DNA of 5,703 nucleotides from Chlorobiaceae bacterium (GCA_013336025.1 JAAXUM010000133.1:1-5703), one strand, 5' to 3'. Counted from the first letter of the stretch, positions 1-5,703 are shown. Made by a program: numbers and translations. The notes: generated from the letters alone by a model not told the origin.

Positions 1-115
1 TAAAGGGCACTACCACATGAAGTCGATCGGCATCAATGTTCGGGCTATCAGATATTATTAACAGGCAATATGCAAGTCGAAGATATCTTGTTTACCGCAG
101 AAAGATCGATGAAAT
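1..115. other. Window edge, no assignable gene
   Basis: All three plus-strand frames entering from the left stop early: at 1-3, at 18-20 and at 59-61. The frame ending at 59-61 could be the last 19 residues of an upstream gene (it would end IRYY), but 19 residues are too few to recognise. A second plus frame is open from 4 to 201 with an internal ATG at 70, but it runs out of frame into the next gene and its product resembles nothing I know. No convincing promoter or strong Shine-Dalgarno sequence is visible before the ATG at 116; only a weak purine run (AGAAAGA) lies 10 to 16 bases upstream. Confidence 0.4.
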
Positions 116-571
116 ATGGAAAATCACAACACAAGTTTTTTGTCTGCAACGCACAAAAAATTCGCTGCTTACAAAACATTAAACGAACAATCCGGGCCTG
201 AGCAGGCCCGGATTGAAATGCTGAAACTTTTTGCTGATGAGCAGATAAATCATATGATGCCTTTCATTGCCAAAGCAACACTTGCAGAGGGAGTTTCTCT
301 GGCAATACCCTTTTTCAAAAGTATCGGCATGGAAATGATTGTGGTTGATATTTCGAATAATGGAACCGACGCTGCACTCGAAATACATAAGCACTGCCCA
401 TATATGAAAATCGCCGGTAAGTACGGCTTTGCGACACCCTGCCATATTTTCTGTGAAATCGAGATGGATGTTACTCTGAGAGCTTTTCCCTCTATCAAAG
501 CCGAAATCATCAGCCGTATGGCTTACGATAGCAGTGTATGCATTTTCAAATATGAGCGTCGTGCCAGATAA
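116..571 (+). CDS. L-2-amino-thiazoline-4-carboxylate hydrolase family protein
   Basis: A 151-residue soluble protein with no signal peptide or membrane helix. The first 60 residues look helical (Tyr19-Leu22, then Gly27-Glu-Gln-Ala31). The second half carries the pattern I associate with the ATC hydrolase family (PF14196): His93-Cys94-Pro95-Tyr96, then Gly104, then Cys109 and Cys113-Glu114 with Asp118, then Asp138-Ser-Ser-Val-Cys142-Ile-Phe-Lys. The characterised member, Pseudomonas AtcB, opens the thiazoline ring in conversion of ATC to L-cysteine, but most family members have no known substrate and no amidohydrolase partner is seen here. The length suits the family. An in-frame stop at 110-112 fixes 116 as the earliest start; starting at Met35 would remove the helical part. 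The gene converges on the ATPase gene. It is likely a real gene; the exact reaction is uncertain. Confidence 0.6.
   Translation: MENHNTSFLSATHKKFAAYKTLNEQSGPEQARIEMLKLFADEQINHMMPFIAKATLAEGVSLAIPFFKSIGMEMIVVDISNNGTDAALEIHKHCPYMKIAGKYGFATPCHIFCEIEMDVTLRAFPSIKAEIISRMAYDSSVCIFKYERRAR
189..214. repeat. Strong inverted repeat inside the coding sequence
   Basis: Two perfect 12-nt arms (189-200 and 203-214) with a 2-nt centre; the core is CCGGGCCT paired with AGGCCCGG around a GAGC loop. It is much more GC-rich than its surroundings and lies at codons 25-33 of the ATC hydrolase-like gene, where it encodes Gln-Ser-Gly-Pro-Glu-Gln-Ala-Arg-Ile. No T-run follows, so it is not a classical terminator. It could fold in the mRNA soon after the start and slow ribosomes or RNA polymerase, or it may simply be chance. 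Confidence 0.75.
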
Positions 572-688
572 GATCAGATGAGCCAGAAAAACCCATAAAG
601 CATTCAGGCTATGTCACAACCGGTTTATCGGCATAGTGAACAAAGAGCTTCGGAGTTTTTTTCAGATGCCATCAACAAATCATCATTA

Positions 689-738
689 AGCTTGAAATCA
701 AGAAGTCCCGACATGTCGGGACTTCTTGATTTCAAGCT
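689..738. terminator. Perfect 50-bp palindrome, likely bidirectional terminator
   Basis: I checked pairing base by base: 25-nt arms meet at 713/714 with no spacer and no mismatch; pairing ends at 688/739. The inner part is GC-rich (GTCCCGACATGTCGGGAC at 705-722) and the outer part AT-rich, so an RNA hairpin would be preceded by an A-rich strand and followed by CTTGATTT in either direction. It sits between two convergent genes, 118 bp after the plus-strand stop and 55 bp after the minus-strand stop, which fits a shared Rho-independent terminator. It lacks a clean U-tract outside the stem. A dispersed palindromic repeat is the main alternative. Confidence 0.6.
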
Positions 739-793
739 CCGCAAGGGCGAATGAACAGGCCTGCAAGAAAACAGAAATCTCCTTTTGAACTGC

Positions 794-2017
794 TCAATTA
801 AGCGCTTTATTATACTGCTTTGTTGTTTTGTGCTGTTTATGATTGTCGAGGTCAAAAGGAATGTGCAGCCACTTGTTTTTGAAGTAAGCATCTCCCGGTT
901 CCAGTCCGGTTAAACTGATTGGAAGGGTTATGATCTTTCGCTGGTTTTCGATATGTACATAGAGCTCATCGCCAGTAACCCATACATCGATATCAACCGG
1001 ATTGGCAAACATAAGCTTTAACTGTACTTCATAAATATCGCCAGTGCGGACGAATTTTATCGGAGGTTCGTCATACATCATATCGGCAGGATCAGTTTCG
1101 CCATACATATCCTTAGCAAAAAGCTCAAGTGCCTTCAGACCAACAATCTCCTCTTCGTACATCCTGAGTTTTTTTACCGGAAGAGGCGAAAAACTCTGTT
1201 CTATCTCTCCGAGATATTTTTGCTGAATAGTTTTCCAGTTCTCGAGATATCCGCTGTTCTCCTTTGTGTCAAGCAGCCGGTTTACCAGCACCATATCGAC
1301 TTTGAACCCATACAGGTTAAGATAGGTAAGAGCTCGCATGGTCTCCTTTATAGACATCTTTTCAGCATTCATAACCAGACGAACGGTCGATTTCTGATTA
1401 TCGGTCAAAATCTCGCGAATATCTTCAAGTTCATCAAAAACCTGATCGACGGAATCAAGTGCTTCTTCGGGCGGGATATATTGAGCGATTTTATCTGACA
1501 TCTTTGAGAGTGGCTTGCTGAGAGGCCGAACGATGTACTTGGTTACATTTTTCACCGCTTTCATGCCCCATGCAAGGGTGTCAGGCAGAGAGAGCAATCG
1601 CAGGGTTTCACCTGTAGGAGCGGTATCGAGTACGAGAACATCATAGAGTCCGGAAGCTTTATAACGTTTTATCCTCAACAGGGAAAAGAGCTCCTCCATG
1701 CCGGGCAGGATGGTCATCTCATCGGCAACAACACCAGAAACGCCCTGGGCTTTGAATATTCCTGTATAGAATTTCTGCACAGCATGCCAATTCTGCTTCA
1801 GATCAACATAGGGATTAATCTCAATGGCATGAAGATTTTCCTTGATCTTTGTTGGCTCAGCTCCAAGAGGCAGGTTGAATGAATCTGACAGACTATGCGC
1901 CGGATCTGTTGAAAGGACAAGCGTACGATAGCCAAGCTCCGACAATCGCACAGCTGTAGCTGCAGAAACACTTGTCTTTCCTACACCGCCTTTTCCTGTA
2001 AACGTTAAAATACGCAT
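794..2017 (-). CDS. ArsA/Get3-type ATPase with C-terminal alpha-crystallin domain (Get3d-like)
   Basis: A 407-residue cytosolic P-loop ATPase of the SIMIBI class. Visible motifs are the deviant Walker A GKGGVGKTS (8-16, signature Lys9 and Lys14), switch I DPAHSLSD (38-45), PGMEEL (105-110), switch II DTAPTGET (131-138) and the conserved MSIKET (221-226). The C-terminal part, about 318-388, matches the HSP20/alpha-crystallin-like domain attached to many bacterial ArsA homologues (ArsA_HSP20): a run of beta strands ending near WLHIPFD. The protein contains no cysteine, so it lacks both the arsenite-binding cysteines of E. coli ArsA and the zinc CXXC of eukaryotic Get3. No arsenite permease gene is nearby. 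A role in chaperoning or targeting membrane proteins, as proposed for Get3d of photosynthetic organisms, is more likely than arsenite export. The ATG at 2017 puts the P-loop at the usual distance from the N-terminus; an upstream TTG at 2092 would add an unlikely hydrophobic leader. Confidence 0.9.
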   Translation of the reverse strand: MRILTFTGKGGVGKTSVSAATAVRLSELGYRTLVLSTDPAHSLSDSFNLPLGAEPTKIKENLHAIEINPYVDLKQNWHAVQKFYTGIFKAQGVSGVVADEMTILPGMEELFSLLRIKRYKASGLYDVLVLDTAPTGETLRLLSLPDTLAWGMKAVKNVTKYIVRPLSKPLSKMSDKIAQYIPPEEALDSVDQVFDELEDIREILTDNQKSTVRLVMNAEKMSIKETMRALTYLNLYGFKVDMVLVNRLLDTKENSGYLENWKTIQQKYLGEIEQSFSPLPVKKLRMYEEEIVGLKALELFAKDMYGETDPADMMYDEPPIKFVRTGDIYEVQLKLMFANPVDIDVWVTGDELYVHIENQRKIITLPISLTGLEPGDAYFKNKWLHIPFDLDNHKQHKTTKQYNKALN

Positions 2018-2041
2018 AATCCAAGGATTGATTTTATTTAA

Positions 2042-2070
2042 GTAATACGCGATTACAATAAGACAAACAA
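2042..2070 (-). promoter_or_regulatory. Candidate promoter for the ArsA/Get3-like gene
   Basis: On the minus strand, TTGTTT (2065-2070) and TATTAC (2042-2047) are separated by 17 bases and lie 24 bases upstream of the ATG, so the leader would be short. Matches to the sigma-70 consensus are only 3 of 6 and 4 of 6. The -10 box overlaps a small inverted repeat, GTAAT-ACGCG-ATTAC (2042-2056), that could be an operator. This is a pattern match without further support. Confidence 0.25.
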
Positions 2071-2192
2071 AATAACATACCGTTAAACCCAATTCCGAGG
2101 CATGTATTATCCACTCAAAAGCACACGAATTTACTGCAGAATAGCAAACATCTCAAAAAGGTGACAGAAAAGCTTGGGAAATATAGATTATT

Positions 2193-2220
2193 TTTTCTTT
2201 CTGAAAGAAAATCCTTTCAG
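2193..2220. repeat. Two overlapping, mutually exclusive stem-loops
   Basis: Arms at 2193-2201 and 2203-2211 form a perfect 9-nt inverted repeat around T2202. Arms CTGAAAG (2201-2207) and CTTTCAG (2214-2220) form a perfect 7-bp stem with a 6-nt loop. Both use 2201-2211, so only one can form at a time. A T-rich run (2190-2196) lies just left of them on the plus strand, which is the wrong side for a plus-strand terminator; on the minus strand the hairpins are followed by A-rich sequence, so neither is a standard terminator. Confidence 0.5.
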
Positions 2221-2606
2221 CCTGATTGAACGTACCGACTCAAAAAGTTTATATCATCCGATACCAGCCACTCAAAGTTCTCCGATCATTGAGGAAAAAG
2301 CCGAAAATATTTGGCATCTCTCTTTATTGTTGTGAGCAGTCAGAGTGAAAGGATAACGGAATTACGACTTGTCGGGAGCAATGAAACAATCAAATCGCGG
2401 AACAAAAACATCGAGGTGCCCTATTGTCGCGGATACCAGCAAGTTATATTCTCATACAGAGGTATCAATACAAACATTTCCCACCGCTGAATCTCGTGTA
2501 AGCGGAAACTGCTTACTGCCGGGAACATCCGGATGACAGACTCCCCTTTCTATCACCATAATAACACGTCATACCGGGCATATCAAAATCAACAACATAC
2601 CATATC

Positions 2607-3587
2607 TCAGGAATCAAGTTTACCGGAGTTTATGAGTTCCGATACTATCCCTGTATACCTGTTAAAAGCATCTCTTCCCTTTTCTGTAATACTGTAGATG
2701 GTTTGAGGCTTGCGTGCAAGAAACTCCTTATCGCAACAGATGTAACCTGCTGACTCAAGCAACCGCATATGGATGCTTAAATTACCATCTGTTGCCTTGA
2801 TCTTGTCCCTGATTTCAACAAAACCCGACCTGCGTACCGTATTGAGATATGAGAGTGCTGCCAATCGTATTCTTGAATGGATAACTTTATCAAGCAACTG
2901 GTGATCAAACTCATCAGCACAAGCATTATGTACTCCCTTGATTGATTCAATTTTCTCTGCGTGAATTTCAGCACCGTTCTTTTCATGCTCTCTATGACCG
3001 GTAATATCCGAAAGGACAATCCGGCAAGCCTCTCCATCATTACTGAGAATAGCTTCAATGCGAATAGTTTTAGCTATTCTTTTCCGTTGTTCTTCGGTTG
3101 ATAAACCTTCCTGCATTTGTTCTGAAAAAGCATCATTGTGAAGCTGAACCTCACAGAACCATGGATCTGTCCTGCTGAATATCCTTTCAAGGAGTGCGTT
3201 AAATGCAGGAAGATCTTCATCTCTGATAAACCGTCCAAACCGGTCACCTGTCAAGAGCGAGCGTTCCAGGCCAAGAATTTTTGAAGCAGCAAGATTTACC
3301 TCAATAATTGTTCCGTTTCGGGAAAGCGTGAGATACCCCAGAGGAGCAAAGTCATACAATTCGATATATCGTTTCAATCCCTCTTCCGTCTCGGCTCTCG
3401 ATTGAAGCAGCTCCTCCTGCTGCATTTCAAGCTCTATCTTGTGAACCTCAAGTTCATGAAGAACATGCTGCATTTCATGATATGAGGGCGGACTGTCTGG
3501 TTGATTCCGATTATCTGTTTTAAGTTTTTTTTCAGCTTTACGACGCAATATTGAAAAGTTTGCCCCTGGATTTTGTTTATTTTTCAT
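2607..3587 (-). CDS. PAS-domain winged-helix transcriptional regulator
   Basis: A 326-residue soluble protein in three parts. Residues 36-75 are a Glu/Gln/Leu-rich probable coiled coil (HELEVHKIELEMQQEEL at 44-60) of the kind that precedes PAS domains in sensor kinases. Residues about 70-196 are a PAS domain: FAPLGYLTL (80-88), NGTIIEVNLAASKILG (91-106) and the closing strand IVLSDIT (190-196), with a charged insertion near 155-174. Residues about 232-318 are a winged helix resembling PF13601 (HTH_34): LDKVIHSRIRLAALSYL (232-248), DGNLSIHMRLLESAGYI (267-283) and YSITEKGRDAFNRY (298-311). There is no kinase, receiver or transmembrane segment, so this looks like a cytosolic one-component regulator sensing a ligand or redox state through PAS. 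Cys284-Cys285 lie at the wing. The ATG at 3587 has no close Shine-Dalgarno sequence; AAAAAGGA lies about 20 nt upstream. It is last in the ClC gene block, 16 bp after the small ORF. Confidence 0.85.
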   Translation of the reverse strand: MKNKQNPGANFSILRRKAEKKLKTDNRNQPDSPPSYHEMQHVLHELEVHKIELEMQQEELLQSRAETEEGLKRYIELYDFAPLGYLTLSRNGTIIEVNLAASKILGLERSLLTGDRFGRFIRDEDLPAFNALLERIFSRTDPWFCEVQLHNDAFSEQMQEGLSTEEQRKRIAKTIRIEAILSNDGEACRIVLSDITGHREHEKNGAEIHAEKIESIKGVHNACADEFDHQLLDKVIHSRIRLAALSYLNTVRRSGFVEIRDKIKATDGNLSIHMRLLESAGYICCDKEFLARKPQTIYSITEKGRDAFNRYTGIVSELINSGKLDS

Positions 3588-3603
3588 GACATTATTTCAA
3601 TTT

Positions 3604-3810
3604 TTAATCCTTTTTCCGGCTGTAAGCCAAAACAACCATATGATCTGAAACGAGGTATCTTACCTTAAGCATATCCCCTTGTCCAGAATCACACTCACGG
3701 CATTTCTCGACACATAGCATCATCATGTACTTTATCAAACAAAGCGAGCAATGCAAACGTTCATTGAAGGCTGAGAATGAGCGCGATATAAGGTGCTCTT
3801 TGTTGTTCAA
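3604..3810 (-). CDS. Possible small cysteine-rich protein (hypothetical)
   Basis: A 68-codon frame that fills the gap between the ClC stop and the PAS-regulator start. Its TTG start shares bases with the ClC stop codon (TTGA overlap) and its stop lies 16 bp before the next gene. I do not recognise it. It has five cysteines: Cys21-x2-Cys24, then Cys33-x3-Cys37-x2-Cys40, followed by a basic, strand-like tail (MLKVRYLVSDHMVVLAYSRKKD split at 47-57 and 58-68). This could be a small metal-binding or zinc-ribbon-like protein. Three consecutive ATG codons at 3718-3726 offer a 40-residue alternative that keeps Cys33, Cys37 and Cys40. Neither start has a Shine-Dalgarno sequence, so the frame may also be chance. 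Confidence 0.42.
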   Translation of the reverse strand: MNNKEHLISRSFSAFNERLHCSLCLIKYMMMLCVEKCRECDSGQGDMLKVRYLVSDHMVVLAYSRKKD

Positions 3811-5669
3811 GATGAACTGTAAATATTGAGCTGTTTGCGATAATAGGCAAATGCCTCCTCCTGATGAACGACACCAAGCAGCATGTTCGTCTCTTCATCA
3901 AGAACCGGCAACATATCATAATCCGTAATTTCAAAAAGCTTGAGCGCTTCATCAAGCTTTGATGTGTTATAGAGTACAGGAACATCCTTTTTTGTCACAT
4001 CCTCGGCAATCAACCCGTCCGGCAATCCTTCCTTGAGCAGAATGCGCATCTCATCAAGCCTGATGAGTCCCGAAAATCTTCCTCTGTTATCCGTAACCAG
4101 AAAACATGATTCAGGGGTATTATAAAAGGTATCGACAATAACTGCTGCACGTTCGATGTTGCTGAATTTTATAAAATTGTTTTTTATAACATCTGAAATA
4201 CTGATATGCTCGGCTACCGAGAGTGCAATGCCAAATCCCACTCTGACCCCCTCTTTTTCAAGAACATAGGTCTCCATGCTGTGACGGTAGACAAAACGTG
4301 CAGTAAGAGCTGATGTTACAGCGGCAAACATGATCGGCAGCACAATTTCATACTGGCCGGTTATTTCAAAAAGAATCAGAATCACCGACAAAGGGGCTCT
4401 CATGATTCCAGCAGTCAGGGCACCCATACCGACAAGAGCGTAAGCTCCAGAAGTTGCCGTGATTTCAGGAAAAAGCATATGGACGGTATTGCCGAACATG
4501 CCGCCAAGCATAGCTCCCATTTTCATGGCTGGCGCAAACATGCCGCCGGAACCACCCGAACCAACAGAGAGAGCTGCTACAACAGGCTTAAGGAGATAGA
4601 TGCCGACCATATTGGTCCAGCTTTCATTACCAACCACAGCATTGTTGATAGCTTCGTAGGAAAATCCATAAAGCCCTGGAAACCATATGCAGATCAGACC
4701 GGCCATGAATCCTCCGATTGCCGGCATTGCCCAGACAGGAATTTTCCAGCGTAACTCAATTCTCTCGAACCACTCCTCTATGATGTAATAGACTCTGATA
4801 AACAAAACAGCAGAAAGACCGGCAAGAATGCCAAGCAGGAAATAAAAAAACAGTTCTGCATTTGAGACAAGAGTATACTCATACACCTGAAACGTCGGGG
4901 AATTGCCCAGATAACTTCTTGACAGCACCGTACCGATAACAGCTGCGATAACAATAGGACTGAAAGTCTTGACGCTGAAATCTCCAAGCAGCACCTCAAT
5001 GGCAAACATAACACCCCCAATAGGCGCATTGAAGACGGCCGCAAGCCCTGCCGCCGCACCACAACCAAGGAGAGTACGGATTTTATTGGGCGAAAATCTC
5101 AGTATCTGCCCAACTGTTGAACCAATTGCGGCACCAACCTGAACAATCGGAGCTTCACGTCCACCGCCGCCACCTGTACCGATGCTCAAGACCGATGTTA
5201 TGCTTCGATGAATCCAAAGTTTACGGTTAAGAACACCGTCATTTTGAGCAACAGCCTTGATTACTGACGCAAGACCGTGTCCCGGTCTCTCCCTTACGAC
5301 AAAAGCATTGTAAAGACCTACAAGAAGACCGCCAAAAGCCGTAATGAATGGAAGCATTATCACCCGGTACTTCTCAAAAAAAGAACTGTTTACCAACGAA
5401 GGAATTCCTGTAAAACACAGGTTACTGATTACCATAATGGCAGCGTGAAACAACACTGCCACATATCCGGTAAGAAGACCTACGCCTACCGCAACAAACA
5501 AAAACGGTATATCCTGATTGAGATTCAGCTGAACAAGGAGATATTTAAGTGTCAGCCTGAAAAACTGTCTGAAACTCCCCTTGAAATACCTGCTTCGCCT
5601 TGAAATAGTGTAGATAAAAGCCAGCCCCTTTCTGCTGAGACTCCCTTTTTTTCGAGATGATCGTTTCAT
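3807..5669 (-). CDS. ClC-family chloride channel or transporter with CBS pair
   Basis: A 620-residue inner-membrane protein of the ClC family; homodimers with one anion path per subunit are the family rule. Residues 1-42 are very basic (14 Lys/Arg, no acidic residue), consistent with a cytoplasmic N-terminus. The membrane part spans about 50-465. Signature motifs are GHGLAS (130-135, the GSGIP loop), GGGREAPIV (168-176, gating Glu172), FNAPIGGVMFAIEV (213-226), GSGGSGGMFAP (370-380) and the R-helix region HSMETYVL (463-470). Two CBS domains follow at about 487-545 and 556-612 and are likely to bind an adenine nucleotide. The position of the internal proton glutamate of E. coli ClcA is Val226, and the anion-coordinating Ser and Tyr are replaced by His131 and probably Glu466. 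It is therefore uncertain whether it is a channel or an exchanger, and which anion it carries. Its ATG has no clear Shine-Dalgarno sequence. It is first in a minus-strand block with the small ORF and PAS regulator. Confidence 0.93.
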   Translation of the reverse strand: MKRSSRKKGSLSRKGLAFIYTISRRSRYFKGSFRQFFRLTLKYLLVQLNLNQDIPFLFVAVGVGLLTGYVAVLFHAAIMVISNLCFTGIPSLVNSSFFEKYRVIMLPFITAFGGLLVGLYNAFVVRERPGHGLASVIKAVAQNDGVLNRKLWIHRSITSVLSIGTGGGGGREAPIVQVGAAIGSTVGQILRFSPNKIRTLLGCGAAAGLAAVFNAPIGGVMFAIEVLLGDFSVKTFSPIVIAAVIGTVLSRSYLGNSPTFQVYEYTLVSNAELFFYFLLGILAGLSAVLFIRVYYIIEEWFERIELRWKIPVWAMPAIGGFMAGLICIWFPGLYGFSYEAINNAVVGNESWTNMVGIYLLKPVVAALSVGSGGSGGMFAPAMKMGAMLGGMFGNTVHMLFPEITATSGAYALVGMGALTAGIMRAPLSVILILFEITGQYEIVLPIMFAAVTSALTARFVYRHSMETYVLEKEGVRVGFGIALSVAEHISISDVIKNNFIKFSNIERAAVIVDTFYNTPESCFLVTDNRGRFSGLIRLDEMRILLKEGLPDGLIAEDVTKKDVPVLYNTSKLDEALKLFEITDYDMLPVLDEETNMLLGVVHQEEAFAYYRKQLNIYSSS

Positions 5670-5687
5670 GAATTAATGAAAAGATAT

Positions 5688-5703
5688 AGGAGAAGCGTGT
5701 GAA
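5688..5703 (+). promoter_or_regulatory. Possible ribosome binding site of a divergent gene beyond the edge
   Basis: AGGAG at 5688-5692 is followed after 6 nt by GTG at 5699-5701, good spacing for a start codon on the plus strand. The two remaining bases cannot show whether the frame stays open. If real, a gene would diverge from the ClC gene with under 30 bp between the two starts. Confidence 0.25.

Larger units (their letters stand above)
2018..2606. other. Long intergenic region without a convincing gene
   Basis: About 590 bp separate the ATPase start from the PAS-regulator stop. Many stops occur in all frames. The longest short frame I traced, 2381-2536 on plus (51 codons), has a biased, non-hydrophobic composition and GGGAG only 2 nt from its ATG, so I do not call it. 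Structures present are the candidate ATPase promoter (2042-2070), the overlapping stem-loops at 2193-2220, and a 6-bp stem with 7-nt loop at 2498-2516 (GTAAGC paired with GCTTAC). That last stem lies about 90 bp downstream of the PAS gene but lacks a T-run on the minus strand. No clear terminator for the PAS gene is seen. Confidence 0.6.

Noticed and set aside
4..201. Plus-strand frame crossing into the ATC hydrolase-like gene
   Set aside because: It overlaps a better-supported gene by over 80 bp, starts beside the window edge and resembles no known protein.
179..510. Two antisense frames over the ATC hydrolase-like gene
   Set aside because: They are shadows of a plus-strand gene with recognisable family motifs.
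625..891. Minus-strand frame of 88 codons at the 3' end of the ATPase gene
   Set aside because: It overlaps the ATPase C-terminus in another frame and reads through the 50-bp palindrome; its composition is not protein-like.
2018..2092. In-frame 25-residue hydrophobic N-terminal extension of the ATPase, like a membrane anchor
   Set aside because: It would need a TTG start at 2090-2092 without a Shine-Dalgarno sequence, it covers the best promoter candidate, and the family begins a few residues before the P-loop, as with the ATG at 2017.
2260..2440. Repeated 9-mer GATACCAGC at 2260-2268 and 2432-2440
   Set aside because: Two copies of a 9-mer with no shared flanks are expected by chance and do not indicate an array or attachment sites.
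2381..2536. Plus-strand 51-codon frame in the long spacer
   Set aside because: GGGAG lies only 2 nt from the ATG, the product is low in hydrophobic residues with no motif, and nothing supports expression.
2777..3058. Minus-strand 93-codon frame inside the PAS-winged-helix gene
   Set aside because: It is a frame-shifted shadow of the winged-helix part and carries none of its motifs.
3618..3628. Small stem GGCT-GTA-AGCC as a terminator before the PAS gene
   Set aside because: The stem is only 4 bp and no T-run follows on the minus strand; A-rich sequence follows instead.
4479..5603. Plus-strand frames at 4479-4754 and 5277-5603 and a minus frame at 4778-5068
   Set aside because: All lie inside the ClC gene, whose motifs span the same region; their products have no coherent domain.

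Overview
This AT-leaning window most resembles a green sulfur bacterium (Chlorobiaceae; Chlorobium, Pelodictyon or Prosthecochloris-like). The basis is recognition of protein style: an ArsA/Get3 ATPase with a C-terminal alpha-crystallin domain, and a PAS protein with the coiled-coil leader common in sensor proteins of that group. No rRNA or other marker is present, so the assignment is moderate. I see no tRNA, rRNA, CRISPR array or insertion sequence.

Layout. Positions 1-115 are a window edge with no assignable gene. A short plus-strand gene (116-571) looks like an L-2-amino-thiazoline-4-carboxylate hydrolase family protein and carries a strong 26-nt inverted repeat inside its coding sequence. 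It converges on a minus-strand ArsA/Get3-type ATPase (794-2017). Between the two lies a perfect 50-bp palindrome (689-738), probably a shared bidirectional terminator. Upstream of the ATPase is about 590 bp without a convincing gene; it holds a candidate promoter and two overlapping, mutually exclusive stem-loops.

The rest of the window is one minus-strand block, read from high to low coordinates: a ClC-type anion transporter or channel with a CBS pair (3807-5669), a possible small cysteine-rich protein (3604-3810) whose TTG start overlaps the transporter stop codon, then a PAS domain fused to a winged-helix DNA-binding domain (2607-3587). Spacing is consistent with an operon. The PAS-winged-helix protein would be the local one-component regulator, and the transporter the membrane effector; this link is inference. 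A good Shine-Dalgarno sequence and GTG at the right edge hint at a divergent gene just outside the window.

The best candidates for something under-described are the PAS-winged-helix fusion next to the small Cys-rich ORF and the atypical ClC, and the cysteine-free Get3d-like ATPase, which automated annotation would probably mislabel as an arsenical pump ATPase.
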